From Beduinella massiliensis (GTDB taxonomy: Bacteria; Bacillota; Clostridia; Christensenellales; Aristaeellaceae), in NCBI RefSeq assembly GCF_900199405.1, contig NZ_LT963428.1:1-64000 (forward strand): a DNA stretch of 64,000 nt, given 5' to 3'. The notes below the pieces were generated by a model, which was not told the origin of the DNA, searched no databases, and saw only the letters and a program-made list of their open reading frames with translations. The translations under genes and the position numbers were made by a program. Shown here in pieces: positions 7,918-15,949 of this stretch (its first letter is position 1; every line of letters starts with the position of its first letter).

Positions 7918-8955
7918 ATGGTTCGCGTAGGTCTCATCGGGTGCGGCGCGATCACGCAGCGGCGCCACGCCCCGGAATACAGCCAAAACCCCGACGCCGT
8001 GACGGCGGCGTGGTTCGACACCGTGCCCGAGCGGGCGCAGCAGATGGCGGAAAAGTACGGCGGCAGGGTATACCCCACCTGGCAGGCCGTCATCGACAGC
8101 GGCGAGGTGGACGCGGTCAGCATCTGCTCGCCCAACCGCATGCACGCCGCCATGTCCATCTACGCGCTGGAGCGCGGGCTGAACGTGCTGTGCGAAAAGC
8201 CCATGGCGACCACGCTGGACGAGTGCGAGCGCATGGTCGCGGCGGCGCGCGCGGCGAAGAAGATCCTCATGATCGGGCAAAACCAGCGCCTGGCCCCGGC
8301 GCACGTAAAGGCGCGCGAGATGATCCAAGGCGGCACGACCGGCCGCGTGCTCTCGTTCGAAACGCACTTCGGCCACGGCGGGCCGGAAACCTGGAGCGTC
8401 GGCCAGGGCGCGGGCACGTGGTTCTTCAAGCGAAACGCGTCGGGCTACGGCGTGCTGTTCGACCTGGGCGTCCATAAGATCGACCTCATCCACTTCCTGC
8501 TGGGCGAGTACTGCGAGGAGGTCGGGGCGATCCTCGCCACGCGCGACAAGACCGACGACACCGGCATGCGCATCGACGTGGACGACAACGCCGTGTGCGT
8601 GCTGCGCATGCAAAGCGGCGTCGTGGGCACCATGGCCGCCTCCTGGACGTACTACGGCGGGGAGGACAACTCCACCACCCTTTACTGCGAGAACGGCATT
8701 TTGCAGCTCTTCCGCGACCCCAGGTACGCCCTCATCTGGCGGCCGAAGGACGGGCGCGTGCGGCGCTATGCCCTTTCCTCCATCCAGACCAACGACCGGC
8801 AGACGAAGTCCGGCGTCATCGACGCCTTCGTGCGCGACGTCGAGGCGGGCCGGCGCGTCTCTTCCTGCGTGGACGGCGAGCAGGTGCTCATGGCGATGCG
8901 CACCGCCTTCGCCGCGGCAAGGTCCTTCGAGGACGGGCGGTTTGAAAAGGTTTGA
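7918..8955 (+). CDS. Gfo/Idh/MocA-family NAD(P)-dependent oxidoreductase
   Basis: The 345-residue cytosolic dehydrogenase has an N-terminal Rossmann fold (VGLIGCGAITQRRH), the family motif CEKPMATTLDECERM (Lys of the EKP motif) and a C-terminal alpha/beta domain with the FDLGVHKIDLIHF helix carrying the usual catalytic His. Relatives oxidise inositols, glucose-fructose-type sugars or glycosides. Being last in the sugar ABC operon suggests that it acts on the imported compound. The ATG at 7918 sits 8 nt after AAGGAGG; a TTG two codons earlier is too close to that site. Confidence 0.9.
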   Translation: MVRVGLIGCGAITQRRHAPEYSQNPDAVTAAWFDTVPERAQQMAEKYGGRVYPTWQAVIDSGEVDAVSICSPNRMHAAMSIYALERGLNVLCEKPMATTLDECERMVAAARAAKKILMIGQNQRLAPAHVKAREMIQGGTTGRVLSFETHFGHGGPETWSVGQGAGTWFFKRNASGYGVLFDLGVHKIDLIHFLLGEYCEEVGAILATRDKTDDTGMRIDVDDNAVCVLRMQSGVVGTMAASWTYYGGEDNSTTLYCENGILQLFRDPRYALIWRPKDGRVRRYALSSIQTNDRQTKSGVIDAFVRDVEAGRRVSSCVDGEQVLMAMRTAFAAARSFEDGRFEKV

Positions 8956-8962
8956 GCTTTCA

Positions 8963-8991
8963 GGGAGCGGATTTCCGCTCCCGCTTTTTTT
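8963..8991 (+). terminator. Terminator of the sugar ABC operon
   Basis: GGGAGCGG and CCGCTCCC form an 8-bp stem with an ATTT loop. A GC and then seven T residues follow directly. Confidence 0.92.
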
Positions 8992-9119
8992 CGCCCGCGG
9001 ACGGGGGACGCCACCCGGAAAACGGGCGGAAGATATGGAAATCCACCTGTTTCATCTAGGTGAAAAGAAAGAAAAGAATGTTTTACAGACATTACAAATT
9101 GCTTTCGGGGCGCTCCCTC

Positions 9120-9148
9120 TTGCGTTTTGGGGCGTAAACTGATATACT
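9120..9148 (+). promoter_or_regulatory. Promoter of the 130-residue hypothetical gene
   Basis: TTGCGT (9120-9125), a 17-bp spacer and TATACT (9143-9148) lie about 40 nt before the ATG. Confidence 0.6.
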
Positions 9149-9190
9149 TTTATTATGATTGTATGGAACGTGCGAAAGGAGTGAGCCCCC

Positions 9191-9583
9191 ATGCAAACCA
9201 TCGAAACGGGTAAAGCGGTCGTGGACATCATCGTCTGGCCGTCGAATAGACCCTGGACTTCCCGCTATGCGACCAGCTATTCGATCGTCGGGGATACGTG
9301 CACGCTCGTGCTGACCGAGCACATCTTCCGCGACCCCAAGCGCGCCAACACCGCCTACAAGCGCTTTGCGCGCCGCATGCAGCAGGAGGGCTTCACACCG
9401 CCGAGCGTCCTTTTTCACCAGATGACCTCCGCCGCCTCCAAGGGGCTCTTCTGCGTGCTCTCGCCCAAGCAGTCGCTGTTCAACTCCGCCTGCCCCCTGG
9501 GCCGCATGACGATGCTGGACGTCGGCAGCGACGACAAGCGCATGGTCATGGCCATGGTCAAGGGCGAGGCCGGAGAAGCGTAA
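9191..9583 (+). CDS. Hypothetical protein (130 aa)
   Basis: The soluble protein of mixed alpha/beta character lacks a signal peptide or membrane segment. It has a basic patch around KRANTAYKRFARRMQQ and ends GEAGEA. The start is supported by GAAAGGAGTG upstream and by a promoter. I do not recognise the family. It is flanked downstream by a four-copy 103-bp repeat array and looks like a single-gene unit. Confidence 0.6.
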   Translation: MQTIETGKAVVDIIVWPSNRPWTSRYATSYSIVGDTCTLVLTEHIFRDPKRANTAYKRFARRMQQEGFTPPSVLFHQMTSAASKGLFCVLSPKQSLFNSACPLGRMTMLDVGSDDKRMVMAMVKGEAGEA

Positions 9584-9587
9584 GACG

Positions 9588-9960
9588 GGCGGTGCCCGCC
9601 TCCACTTCCGAACGATCGCTTCCGTGCCGCACGTTTGCGTCCGTGGCCGCGAGCGCGCGGGTGCGCGCCTTCCGACGCGGGCGGTGCGCGGGCGGTGCCC
9701 GCCTCCACTTCCGAACGACCGCTTCCGTGCCGCACGTTTGCGTCCGTGGCCGCGAGCGCGAGGATGCGCGCCTTCCGACGCGGGCGGTGTGCGGGCGGTG
9801 CCCGCCTCCACTTCCGAACGACCGCTTCTGTGCCGCACGTTTGCGTCCGTGGCCGCGAGCGCGAGGATGCGCGCCTTCCGACGCGGGCAGGTGCGGGCGG
9901 TGCCCGCCTCCACTTCCGGACGACCGCTTCCGCACCCTGCGTTTATCTCCGCGACCGCAG
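9588..9960. repeat. Four tandem ~103-bp intergenic repeats
   Basis: Units begin with GGCGGTGCCCGCCTCCACTT at 9588, 9691, 9794 and 9896, so the period is 102-103 bp. The last unit is partial and more diverged. Each start forms the inverted repeat GCGGGC-ggt-GCCCGC. The array fills most of a 487-bp gene-free stretch. Open frames cross it only because it is GC-rich. A shorter related array lies at 15631-15850. Confidence 0.9.
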
Positions 9961-9986
9961 GTCAGCCCCTCCACGCGACGCCAGAA

Positions 9987-10025
9987 AATCCCCCGCGCAC
10001 GCGATGTCTCCGTGCGCGGGGGATT
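9987..10025 (-). terminator. Terminator of the DUF11-like surface protein gene
   Basis: A 14-bp perfect stem (AATCCCCCGCGCAC with its complement) and an 11-nt loop are followed on the minus strand by TTTTC, about 45 nt past the stop codon. Confidence 0.85.
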
Positions 10026-10070
10026 CGTCTTGCCGGAGGGATGTGAAGCGCAAAGCCGCGCCGTCTGCCC

Positions 10071-11483
10071 TTATTTTTCGCGGCGGATGGTGCAGTAGAG
10101 GCACACGCCCGTCACCAGCAGCAGCAGCGTCGCCCAGAACAGCGCCGCCCATTCCTCCTGCGTCGCGCCCATGAACGTGGACCCTTTCAGCGTCACCTGC
10201 GCCACGTTGCTGATGCCCGGGGTCTGATTGCCCGCGCGGTAGGTCGCGAACACGCCCAGCAGCCGCTCGCGCTCGCCGCTCGAAAGCGCCTTGGCCGAGG
10301 CGATGAACTCGATGCGCTCCTGCGTCGGGACGAGCCTGCCGTCCAGGCCCATCTGGGCGGCGTCCAGGTGCACGTTCCACGAAAGCGTCTGCCCGCTGAT
10401 CTTGTTGCCCATGCCGCGCGTCACGAAGCGCGCGAGCGCCATGCCCTGCGGCAGCGCCGCCTGCACCGTCACGTCCGCCGGGGCGCGCCCCTTGTTCTCG
10501 ATCACCAGCGCCAGCGGGATTTCGTCCCCGGCGCGCGCGCTCGTCGCCTCGCACAAAAGCTGCAGCGAGAGCAGCGGCCCCTGCACCGTCACCCGCTGGG
10601 GCGTCAGCCTCTCGTCCCCCGCCGTGACCTGGCTGACCAGCACCTTGCGGCCTGTCAAGACGCCGTCCAGCACGTCCGCCTCCACCTCCACCCGGCCCAC
10701 GCGCACCGCGTAGGCGGGTTCGACCAGCGCTTCCCCGTCATACGTGGCCGCTGGCACCTCGACGTCCCAGACGAGGTCCGCGCCGTCCACGCGCGCGCCG
10801 GCCGGTACCTTCATCTCCACCGGGCGCAGTCCCTCCGGGAGCTGCTGGCGCACCGTGACCCGGCCCGCGGCCGGGCCGTTGTTCGTCAGCAGCACCGTGT
10901 ACATCAGCGCGCCCTCCGGCTGCGCCACACGGGCGCTCGCGTTCGTGCGCACGCTGATGCGCGGGGCGAGCAGCGAAAACGACGCCGTATCCTGGTAGTA
11001 GCGGCTGTCCTGCGACATGGTGACGACCGCGTCTATCGCCTGAAAGCCGTCCTCCGCCCCGGGCACGGGCTGAACCGTCAGCCGCCACACGAGGCGCGTG
11101 CGCGAGGGCTCCACCGCGCCGCCCGCGTCGAGCTGCGCAGCGGGCAGCTTGCCCTGCCATAAGAGCGGCGTGCCCTCTACGGCAAAGCAGCCCTCCGGCA
11201 CGCTTAAGGACACCGAAACCGCTTCCTCGTAGAGGTGCGGATTGCTCACGAGCGCCTCGAGCGTCACCACGTCCCCCTCGACGATGCGCACCGCGTCCGC
11301 CTGACAGACGAGCGACAGGTCGCGCGCGTTCGACTGACCCAGCGCGGCCACGTACTTGCCGATACCTTCCTCAATGCCGGATAAGACCTTGTTCACGTCC
11401 AGCGGACGGCGTTCCTCCGCCCCGGCCGGCAGCGCCAGCAGGACGAGCATAAAAAAGACCGCCCAGCGAATGCATTTCTTCAC
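10071..11483 (-). CDS. Membrane-anchored surface protein with DUF11-like repeats
   Basis: The 470-residue protein has a signal peptide (ends LPAGAEE) and a C-terminal membrane helix (about 445-463) followed by the basic tail TIRREK, so most of it faces outside. Between are beta-rich Ig-like repeats of about 110-120 residues with the pattern 'VTLTNNGPAAGRVTVRQQLPEG', best seen as YTVLLTNNGPA, LVIENKGRAPADVTVQ and ALVSNPHLYEEAVS. This is the DUF11/CARDB type found in cell-surface proteins. The start is GTG, 8 nt after GGGAGGGG-type bases. The role is probably structural or adhesive. Confidence 0.75.
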   Translation of the reverse strand: MKKCIRWAVFFMLVLLALPAGAEERRPLDVNKVLSGIEEGIGKYVAALGQSNARDLSLVCQADAVRIVEGDVVTLEALVSNPHLYEEAVSVSLSVPEGCFAVEGTPLLWQGKLPAAQLDAGGAVEPSRTRLVWRLTVQPVPGAEDGFQAIDAVVTMSQDSRYYQDTASFSLLAPRISVRTNASARVAQPEGALMYTVLLTNNGPAAGRVTVRQQLPEGLRPVEMKVPAGARVDGADLVWDVEVPAATYDGEALVEPAYAVRVGRVEVEADVLDGVLTGRKVLVSQVTAGDERLTPQRVTVQGPLLSLQLLCEATSARAGDEIPLALVIENKGRAPADVTVQAALPQGMALARFVTRGMGNKISGQTLSWNVHLDAAQMGLDGRLVPTQERIEFIASAKALSSGERERLLGVFATYRAGNQTPGISNVAQVTLKGSTFMGATQEEWAALFWATLLLLVTGVCLYCTIRREK

Positions 11484-11593
11484 CTTTACCCCTCCCTGTG
11501 CAAATTAGGTTGCCAAGGGAAAGGCGGTTTATGCAGTCTTCGGACGGTTTTATCGTTTTACGCTCGTTTTCGGCGCGCCGCTGGACGGCGGAT

Positions 11594-12961
11594 TCAGGTT
11601 TCCTCCACGTCCAGCGCGCCGGATAGGTACAGACGGCTGCGCCAGGCGCCCATGCGAAGCCGCAGCGAATAGACCGCCGCACGGACGATCTCGTCCGCCG
11701 CCATCGCAATCCAGATGCCCGCGAGCCCCAGCCCCAGGCCGATGCCCAGCGCGTAGCCCAGGCAGACCGCGACGAGCCAGGTGCCGCCCAGCGCGATGTA
11801 GACCGGCACCCGCACGTCGCCGATGGACGTGAGGCAGCGCGTCATGGTGATGTTGAAGGAACGCCCCAGCTCGAGGAAAAACTCGATAAAGAGGATCTGG
11901 CGTCCTAGCGCCAGGATCTCCGGCTCCTGCGTAAAGATGCCCAAGATCGAATCGCTGAATACGAAGAACACAGCGGTCAGCGACATCGAAACCGCGGCTG
12001 AGACGCCGATGGTGGAAAAGATGCGCCGCTCGATCCGCTCGATGCGGCCCGCGCCCACCATGTAGCCGATGACGATCTGCGTCGCCTGCGCGATGGCCAT
12101 GGAGTAGACGTAGGCGCAGTTCGCCAGCGTGGAACAGTAGACCTTCGTGGCGATGACCAGCGGCCCCAGCGGATTGATGAAGCTCAAAATCACCATCTGC
12201 GAAAGGCTGTAGGAAAGCTCCTGCCCGGCCGTCGGCAGGCCGATGCCCACCAGCCGCCCGAGCAGCCGCCGCGGGAAGGGACGCAGGTGCGAAAGGCGCA
12301 TCCGAACGCCGGTCTTTTTCCTGAAAATGCAGAAGAGCAGCAGCAGACCCACGGTCTTGGAAATGTCCGTGGAGATGGCCGCGCCGACGATGCCGAGCCT
12401 GGGCAGGCCGAAAAGGCCGCTTATGAGCACCGCGTTGCCCGCGATGTTGAGCGCGTTCATGATGACCGCCGTGAGCATGACCTCGCGCACGAAGCCGTAG
12501 GCGCGCAGCACCGCGGCGAAGACCATGTACAAGCCCTGCACCAGCGCAAAGGCGCCCACGATCATCAGGTAATCGTTCGCCTGGCCGAGGATGTCCTCGG
12601 GCACGCGCAGCAGGCGGAAGAACAGGCCGCTGCCGAAGACGAGCATCAGCGTCACCGCGAGCGAGACCGCGCCGATGAAGGCCACGGAGACGGTGCAGAT
12701 CTGCGCGAGGCTCCTGCCGTCCTTCGCGCCGATCTCGCGCGAGACGAGGATCGAGGAAGCCATGCAAAGCACGTTGATGACGATGATCGTCAGGTTCATG
12801 ACCTGATTGCCGTTGCCGATGGCGGCGACCGCCTCCTGCGAGACGCGGCTGACCATGAACTGGTCGATGTTGCCCACGAGGAGCTGAAGCAGCAGCTCGA
12901 CGAAGATGGGCACGGACATGAGGAATACGGCCCGGGTGGTGCTGTTTGCGCCGTTTTGCAT
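11594..12961 (-). CDS. MATE-family multidrug/cation antiporter
   Basis: The 455-residue protein has about 12 hydrophobic segments in two homologous halves. Each half starts with the MATE-type 'P.....L...L....D' pattern (VPIFVELLLQLLVGNIDQFMV in the first half). Other landmarks are GNGNQVMNLTII, LRAYGFVREVM and FFLELGRSFNITMTRCL. MATE pumps export cationic drugs or metabolites using Na+ or H+ gradients; the substrate is unknown. AAAGGAATG precedes the ATG. It lies downstream of the degenerate GGDEF gene, separated by a hairpin. Confidence 0.92.
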   Translation of the reverse strand: MQNGANSTTRAVFLMSVPIFVELLLQLLVGNIDQFMVSRVSQEAVAAIGNGNQVMNLTIIVINVLCMASSILVSREIGAKDGRSLAQICTVSVAFIGAVSLAVTLMLVFGSGLFFRLLRVPEDILGQANDYLMIVGAFALVQGLYMVFAAVLRAYGFVREVMLTAVIMNALNIAGNAVLISGLFGLPRLGIVGAAISTDISKTVGLLLLFCIFRKKTGVRMRLSHLRPFPRRLLGRLVGIGLPTAGQELSYSLSQMVILSFINPLGPLVIATKVYCSTLANCAYVYSMAIAQATQIVIGYMVGAGRIERIERRIFSTIGVSAAVSMSLTAVFFVFSDSILGIFTQEPEILALGRQILFIEFFLELGRSFNITMTRCLTSIGDVRVPVYIALGGTWLVAVCLGYALGIGLGLGLAGIWIAMAADEIVRAAVYSLRLRMGAWRSRLYLSGALDVEET

Positions 12962-13008
12962 GCTCTCATTCCTTTTAGCGGTCGTACACTTCTGCCCATA
13001 CGCACAGG

Positions 13009-13028
13009 AAGGGGCCCAAAGGCCCCTT
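13009..13028 (-). terminator. Hairpin between GGDEF-like and MATE genes
   Basis: AAGGGGCC-caaa-GGCCCCTT is a perfect 8-bp stem. The minus-strand T run is weak, so it may be a partial terminator. Confidence 0.6.
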
Positions 13029-13073
13029 ATCGCGATTGGACGTTCTTTGCCGGGAAACCGCGTTTCCCCCGGT

Positions 13074-13952
13074 TCAGCGCAGCACGTCGTGGCAGATCGT
13101 GTTGCCGCCGCCGTCCTTTGCGCGCTGAAGCGAGCGCTGCGTGCGGGAAAGGGTGGACAGCCAGTTCTGGTCGCCGCCGAGCACCAGCGAAACGCCGAGG
13201 GAAAGCGTCGTGTGACAGGGCGGCATGGTGCCGAAGAACTGCTCCTCCACGGCGCTGCGCAGCGCCTCGCAGCGCATGAGCGCGTCCTTGAGGCTGATCG
13301 CGCTGAGCACGAGCATCAGGGCGTCGCCCTCCCAGCGGGCGACGAGGTCGCTCTTGCGGGTGCGTCCGTCGATGAACTGGCCGAGCATGACGATGAACTG
13401 CTCCGCCACCTCGCGGCCGTGCAGCTTGCGGATGACGGGCATGTCGTCCGGGTAGATCAGCACGAAGGCGGCGGTCTGCCCGCCGCCCAGCAGCTCCTCC
13501 GAGGACAGCTGCATGAAGCGGGGGTAGTTGGCGTCCAGCCAGCCGGTCATGGCCGCCTGGGTTAAAAAGCCGCTCGCCGGGTCCACGAAGGCGGCGGTGC
13601 GCAGGTCCGCATAGGCCTTCTTGAGCTTGGTCTGCTCGCTGAGAAGCTGCTCGCGCGCGATGTCGAGCTTTTCCTCGCTCTTCTTCTGCTGCAAATCGCT
13701 CATCCGCTTCGCGTAGCGCAGCACCAGATAGGTGACGAGCATCAGCAGGGCGACCAGCGCGATCAGCGAGAGCGCGGACTGAAGCAGCAGGCCCCGCATC
13801 TGCGCGGGCAGCGCGTCCATCGCGTCCTCGATGACCGCGCGGCGCGTGAGCGCAAAGATGCGCTGGGCAAAGAAAAAGATGTCCAGCGCGAACCCGATCA
13901 TGAAGACCGACATGGTCAGGACGAGCGGACGACCGATGCGCGTCTTCTTCAT
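13074..13952 (-). CDS. Membrane protein with a degenerate GGDEF-like domain
   Basis: The 292-residue protein has TM1 at about 10-30, a short extracellular stretch, TM2 at about 52-75, a coiled coil at about 80-115 (KKSEEKLDIAREQLL) and a C-terminal domain with diguanylate-cyclase topology. Key motifs are altered: the usual D-x-LTGLxNR reads DPASGFLTQ, and the GGDEF signature position reads RWEGDALMLVL near residue 207. The GTP/metal-binding residues are therefore largely lost. I infer that it is catalytically inactive and may bind c-di-GMP or nucleotide, or act as a scaffold. It has its own promoter. Confidence 0.7.
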   Translation of the reverse strand: MKKTRIGRPLVLTMSVFMIGFALDIFFFAQRIFALTRRAVIEDAMDALPAQMRGLLLQSALSLIALVALLMLVTYLVLRYAKRMSDLQQKKSEEKLDIAREQLLSEQTKLKKAYADLRTAAFVDPASGFLTQAAMTGWLDANYPRFMQLSSEELLGGGQTAAFVLIYPDDMPVIRKLHGREVAEQFIVMLGQFIDGRTRKSDLVARWEGDALMLVLSAISLKDALMRCEALRSAVEEQFFGTMPPCHTTLSLGVSLVLGGDQNWLSTLSRTQRSLQRAKDGGGNTICHDVLR

Positions 13953-14004
13953 GCGTTCAATCTCCTTTTTCGTCCCGCCGGGGACGCAAAATAGTCCTGT
14001 GCGT

Positions 14005-14033
14005 ACTTTATATCATATGGTCCGTTTTGTCAA
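14005..14033 (-). promoter_or_regulatory. Promoter of the GGDEF-like gene
   Basis: On the minus strand a perfect TTGACA (14028-14033) is followed by 17 bp and TAAAGT (14005-14010). An overlapping ATATGATATAA stretch offers an alternative -10. Confidence 0.65.
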
Positions 14034-14058
14034 GGCGAGCTTTGCGCCAGCGCAAAAA

Positions 14059-14092
14059 GCCCGCCCGGCGAAAGCTTTTTCGCCAGGCGGGC
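14059..14092 (-). terminator. Terminator of the HD-domain gene
   Basis: GCCCGCC-GGCGAAA pairs with TTTCGCC-GGCGGGC across one mismatch. TTTTT follows on the minus strand, 17 nt downstream of the stop. Confidence 0.88.
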
Positions 14093-14108
14093 ATGCCGGT
14101 CGGCCGCG

Positions 14109-14615
14109 TCATCTCCGTGCCATCGCCACGCGGCGGCGCATCGAAAGACGCCTGAGGATGCGGGCGGGCGAGAACAGGCTCGCCACCTCGCAGGTCGCGC
14201 AGACCTTATCGGACAGCGTGACGACAAAGCTCTCCGCGTAGCGCGGGAGCGTATAGCCCAGGGGGAACATGTGGCTCTCGATGATGTTCTCCTCGCGCGG
14301 CGTCAGGGTGAAATACCTGCGCGCGTTTTGCAGCGCCACCATCGGGTGACAGTGCGCATGGCAGCCGCAGTCCGGCCCGCTCACGTGCCAGTCGTAGAAG
14401 AACAGGTCGTGCAGGAGCCCGCCGCGCGCGGCCTCGCGCGCGTTCAGCCCCAGCTTCACGGCGATGCGAAAGCTCATATACGCGACGTAAATGCTGTGAT
14501 CCAGGCGCGAGACGCTGCCATGCTGCTGATAGTCCCCCAGGGCCTGCACCTTCGGGTGCGCCAGCAGGTCGTTCGTCTCGCGCAAAAAAGCCTCGAAAGA
14601 ATCGTCCTTGTTCAA
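14109..14615 (-). CDS. HD-domain hydrolase-like protein
   Basis: The 168-residue protein carries HD-superfamily metal ligands: SRLDHSIYVAY supplies the first His, GGLLHDLFFYD the His-Asp pair, and a later ESHMFPL His follows. Between them is a Cys/His-rich insert (GPDCGCHAHCHP) that may add a metal site. Relatives in Firmicutes are small cytosolic phosphohydrolases of unknown substrate. I chose the TTG at 14615 because AGAGGTGAT lies 6-7 nt upstream and the homologous-looking region starts there. Any longer reading has no ribosome site and a GC-rich, disordered-looking N-terminus. Confidence 0.75.
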   Translation of the reverse strand: MNKDDSFEAFLRETNDLLAHPKVQALGDYQQHGSVSRLDHSIYVAYMSFRIAVKLGLNAREAARGGLLHDLFFYDWHVSGPDCGCHAHCHPMVALQNARRYFTLTPREENIIESHMFPLGYTLPRYAESFVVTLSDKVCATCEVASLFSPARILRRLSMRRRVAMARR

Positions 14616-14682
14616 CGGAATCACCTCTTTATGATCTAACGGACAGCGTCGTCCTTTTCTTCCCCCGCGGCCGCCCAGCCCA

Positions 14683-14711
14683 TTGCAAGTTGCTCTCCCG
14701 TCTGCTACACT
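14683..14711 (+). promoter_or_regulatory. Promoter of the thioredoxin-reductase-like gene
   Basis: TTGCAA (14683-14688), 17 bp and TACACT (14706-14711) lie about 85 nt before the ATG, in the divergent region upstream of the HD gene. Confidence 0.6.
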
Positions 14712-14796
14712 GTGGGCAGCGGCCCTTTTTATCATAACACAAATGGGGCAAAGGGAGACTGCTTTTTATAAATTTTGTACAGGAGGAATTTTTGCC

Positions 14797-15624
14797 ATGT
14801 TTGACATCGCCATCGTCGGCGCAGGCCCCGCCGGGCTGTCCGCCGCCGTCACCGCGCGCCAGCGCGGCCTTGAGGTGCTCGTGATTTCGCGCAAGGACGC
14901 GCGCGGCTGGCTCGCCCGCGCGGAGCGCATCGACAACTACCCCGGCCTTCCCCACGTCTCCGGGCCCGAGCTGCTCGCCGCCCTGTCCGCGCACGCAAAA
15001 GACATGGGCGCGCAGTTCATGGAAGGCATGGTGCAGCAGATTCTGCCCATGGGGAACGCATTCTCGCTCGCCATCGGCAGCGAATACATCGACGCGCGCC
15101 GCGTCATCCTGTGCATGGGCGCGCGCCAGCCCCGCCTGCTGCCCGGCGAGGAGGCGCTGCTCGGCCGCGGGGTGAGCTACTGCGGCACCTGCGACGGCAT
15201 GCTCTACCGCGGCAAGGCGGTCGCCGTCGTCGCGGAGAGCGCCGAGGCGGTGCACGAGGCGAACTACCTCGCGGGCCTCGCGGCGCACGTGCGCTACTTC
15301 GGCAGGCCGGACGCCGCGCTCGACCCCGCCATCGAGGTGATCGACGAAAAGCCGGCCGCCGTGGAGGGCGAATCGCGCGTCAGCGCGCTCGTCACGAGCG
15401 CCGGGCACTACGAGGAGGACGGCGTGTTCATCTTCCGCGACGCCATGGCGCTGGACACCCTGCTGCCGGGTCTCGCGCACGACGGCCCCTTCATCCGCGT
15501 GGATCGCGGCATGCACACCAGCCTCGCGGGCGTCTTCGCGGCGGGCGACTGCGCGGGCAAGCCCCTTCAGGTCGCCAAGGCGGTCGGCGAGGGCTGCGTC
15601 GCGGCGCTTTCCGCCGCAGAATAG
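14797..15624 (+). CDS. Thioredoxin-reductase-like flavoprotein, probably ferredoxin-dependent (FFTR type)
   Basis: The 275-residue protein has the FAD motif IVGAGPAGLSAA at the N-terminus, the redox-active pair in SYCGTCDGMLYRGK (Cys about 129 and 132) and the C-terminal FAD motif GVFAAGDCAGKP. It is some 30-40 residues shorter than NADPH thioredoxin reductases. The segment that should hold the NADPH motif GGGDSA reads VAVVAESAEAVHEA, so NADPH binding looks lost. Clostridial flavin thioredoxin reductases of this shape take electrons from ferredoxin. I infer the same here, in line with an anaerobe. AGGAGG is 10 nt before the ATG. No thioredoxin gene is adjacent. Confidence 0.82.
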   Translation: MFDIAIVGAGPAGLSAAVTARQRGLEVLVISRKDARGWLARAERIDNYPGLPHVSGPELLAALSAHAKDMGAQFMEGMVQQILPMGNAFSLAIGSEYIDARRVILCMGARQPRLLPGEEALLGRGVSYCGTCDGMLYRGKAVAVVAESAEAVHEANYLAGLAAHVRYFGRPDAALDPAIEVIDEKPAAVEGESRVSALVTSAGHYEEDGVFIFRDAMALDTLLPGLAHDGPFIRVDRGMHTSLAGVFAAGDCAGKPLQVAKAVGEGCVAALSAAE

Positions 15625-15630
15625 CGGGCA

Positions 15631-15850
15631 GGCGGTGCCTGCACCCATCTCCGAATAACCGCTTCCGCATTCAGCTTCCTCGCACGCGGCCGCGGGCTGC
15701 GGGCGGGCGGGCTGTGCCTGCACCCATCTCCGAATAACCGCTTCCGCATTCAGCTTCCTCACACGCGGCCGCAGGCTGCGGGCGGCAGGCGGTGCCTGCA
15801 CCCATCTCCGAATAACTGCTTCCGCATTCAGCTTCCTCGCACGCGGCCCC
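15631..15850. repeat. Three tandem ~78-bp intergenic repeats
   Basis: Units start at 15631, 15710 and 15788 with GGCGGTGCCTGCACCCATCT or close variants (period 78-79 bp). The start forms GCAGGC-ggt-GCCTGC. The core (GGCGGTGCC, TCCGAA, ACCGCTTCCG, then GGCCGCG) matches the 103-bp array at 9588. With the terminator at 15882 it fills the 325-bp gap between genes. Confidence 0.88.
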
Positions 15851-15881
15851 ATGCGCAAAAGCGCTTGGAGCACATAAAAAT

Positions 15882-15912
15882 CCGGGACGCTTTTTTTGAA
15901 AAAGCGCCCCGG
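15882..15912 (-). terminator. Terminator of the DUF362 ferredoxin gene
   Basis: CCGGG-GCTTTTT pairs with AAAAAGC-CCCGG around a 2x2 mismatch. TTTTT follows on the minus strand, about 40 nt past the stop. Confidence 0.82.
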
Positions 15913-15949
15913 ATCGTCTTTTCTGGGGAATCCCAGCCGCGCCGGGCCC

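Noticed and set aside
9588-9960. CRISPR array
   Set aside because: The entire 103-bp unit repeats, including what would be spacers, and there are no cas genes.
9558-10174. Arg-rich proteins encoded across the 103-bp repeats
   Set aside because: All frames are open in both directions because of the repeat and GC content. No SD or promoter fits them.
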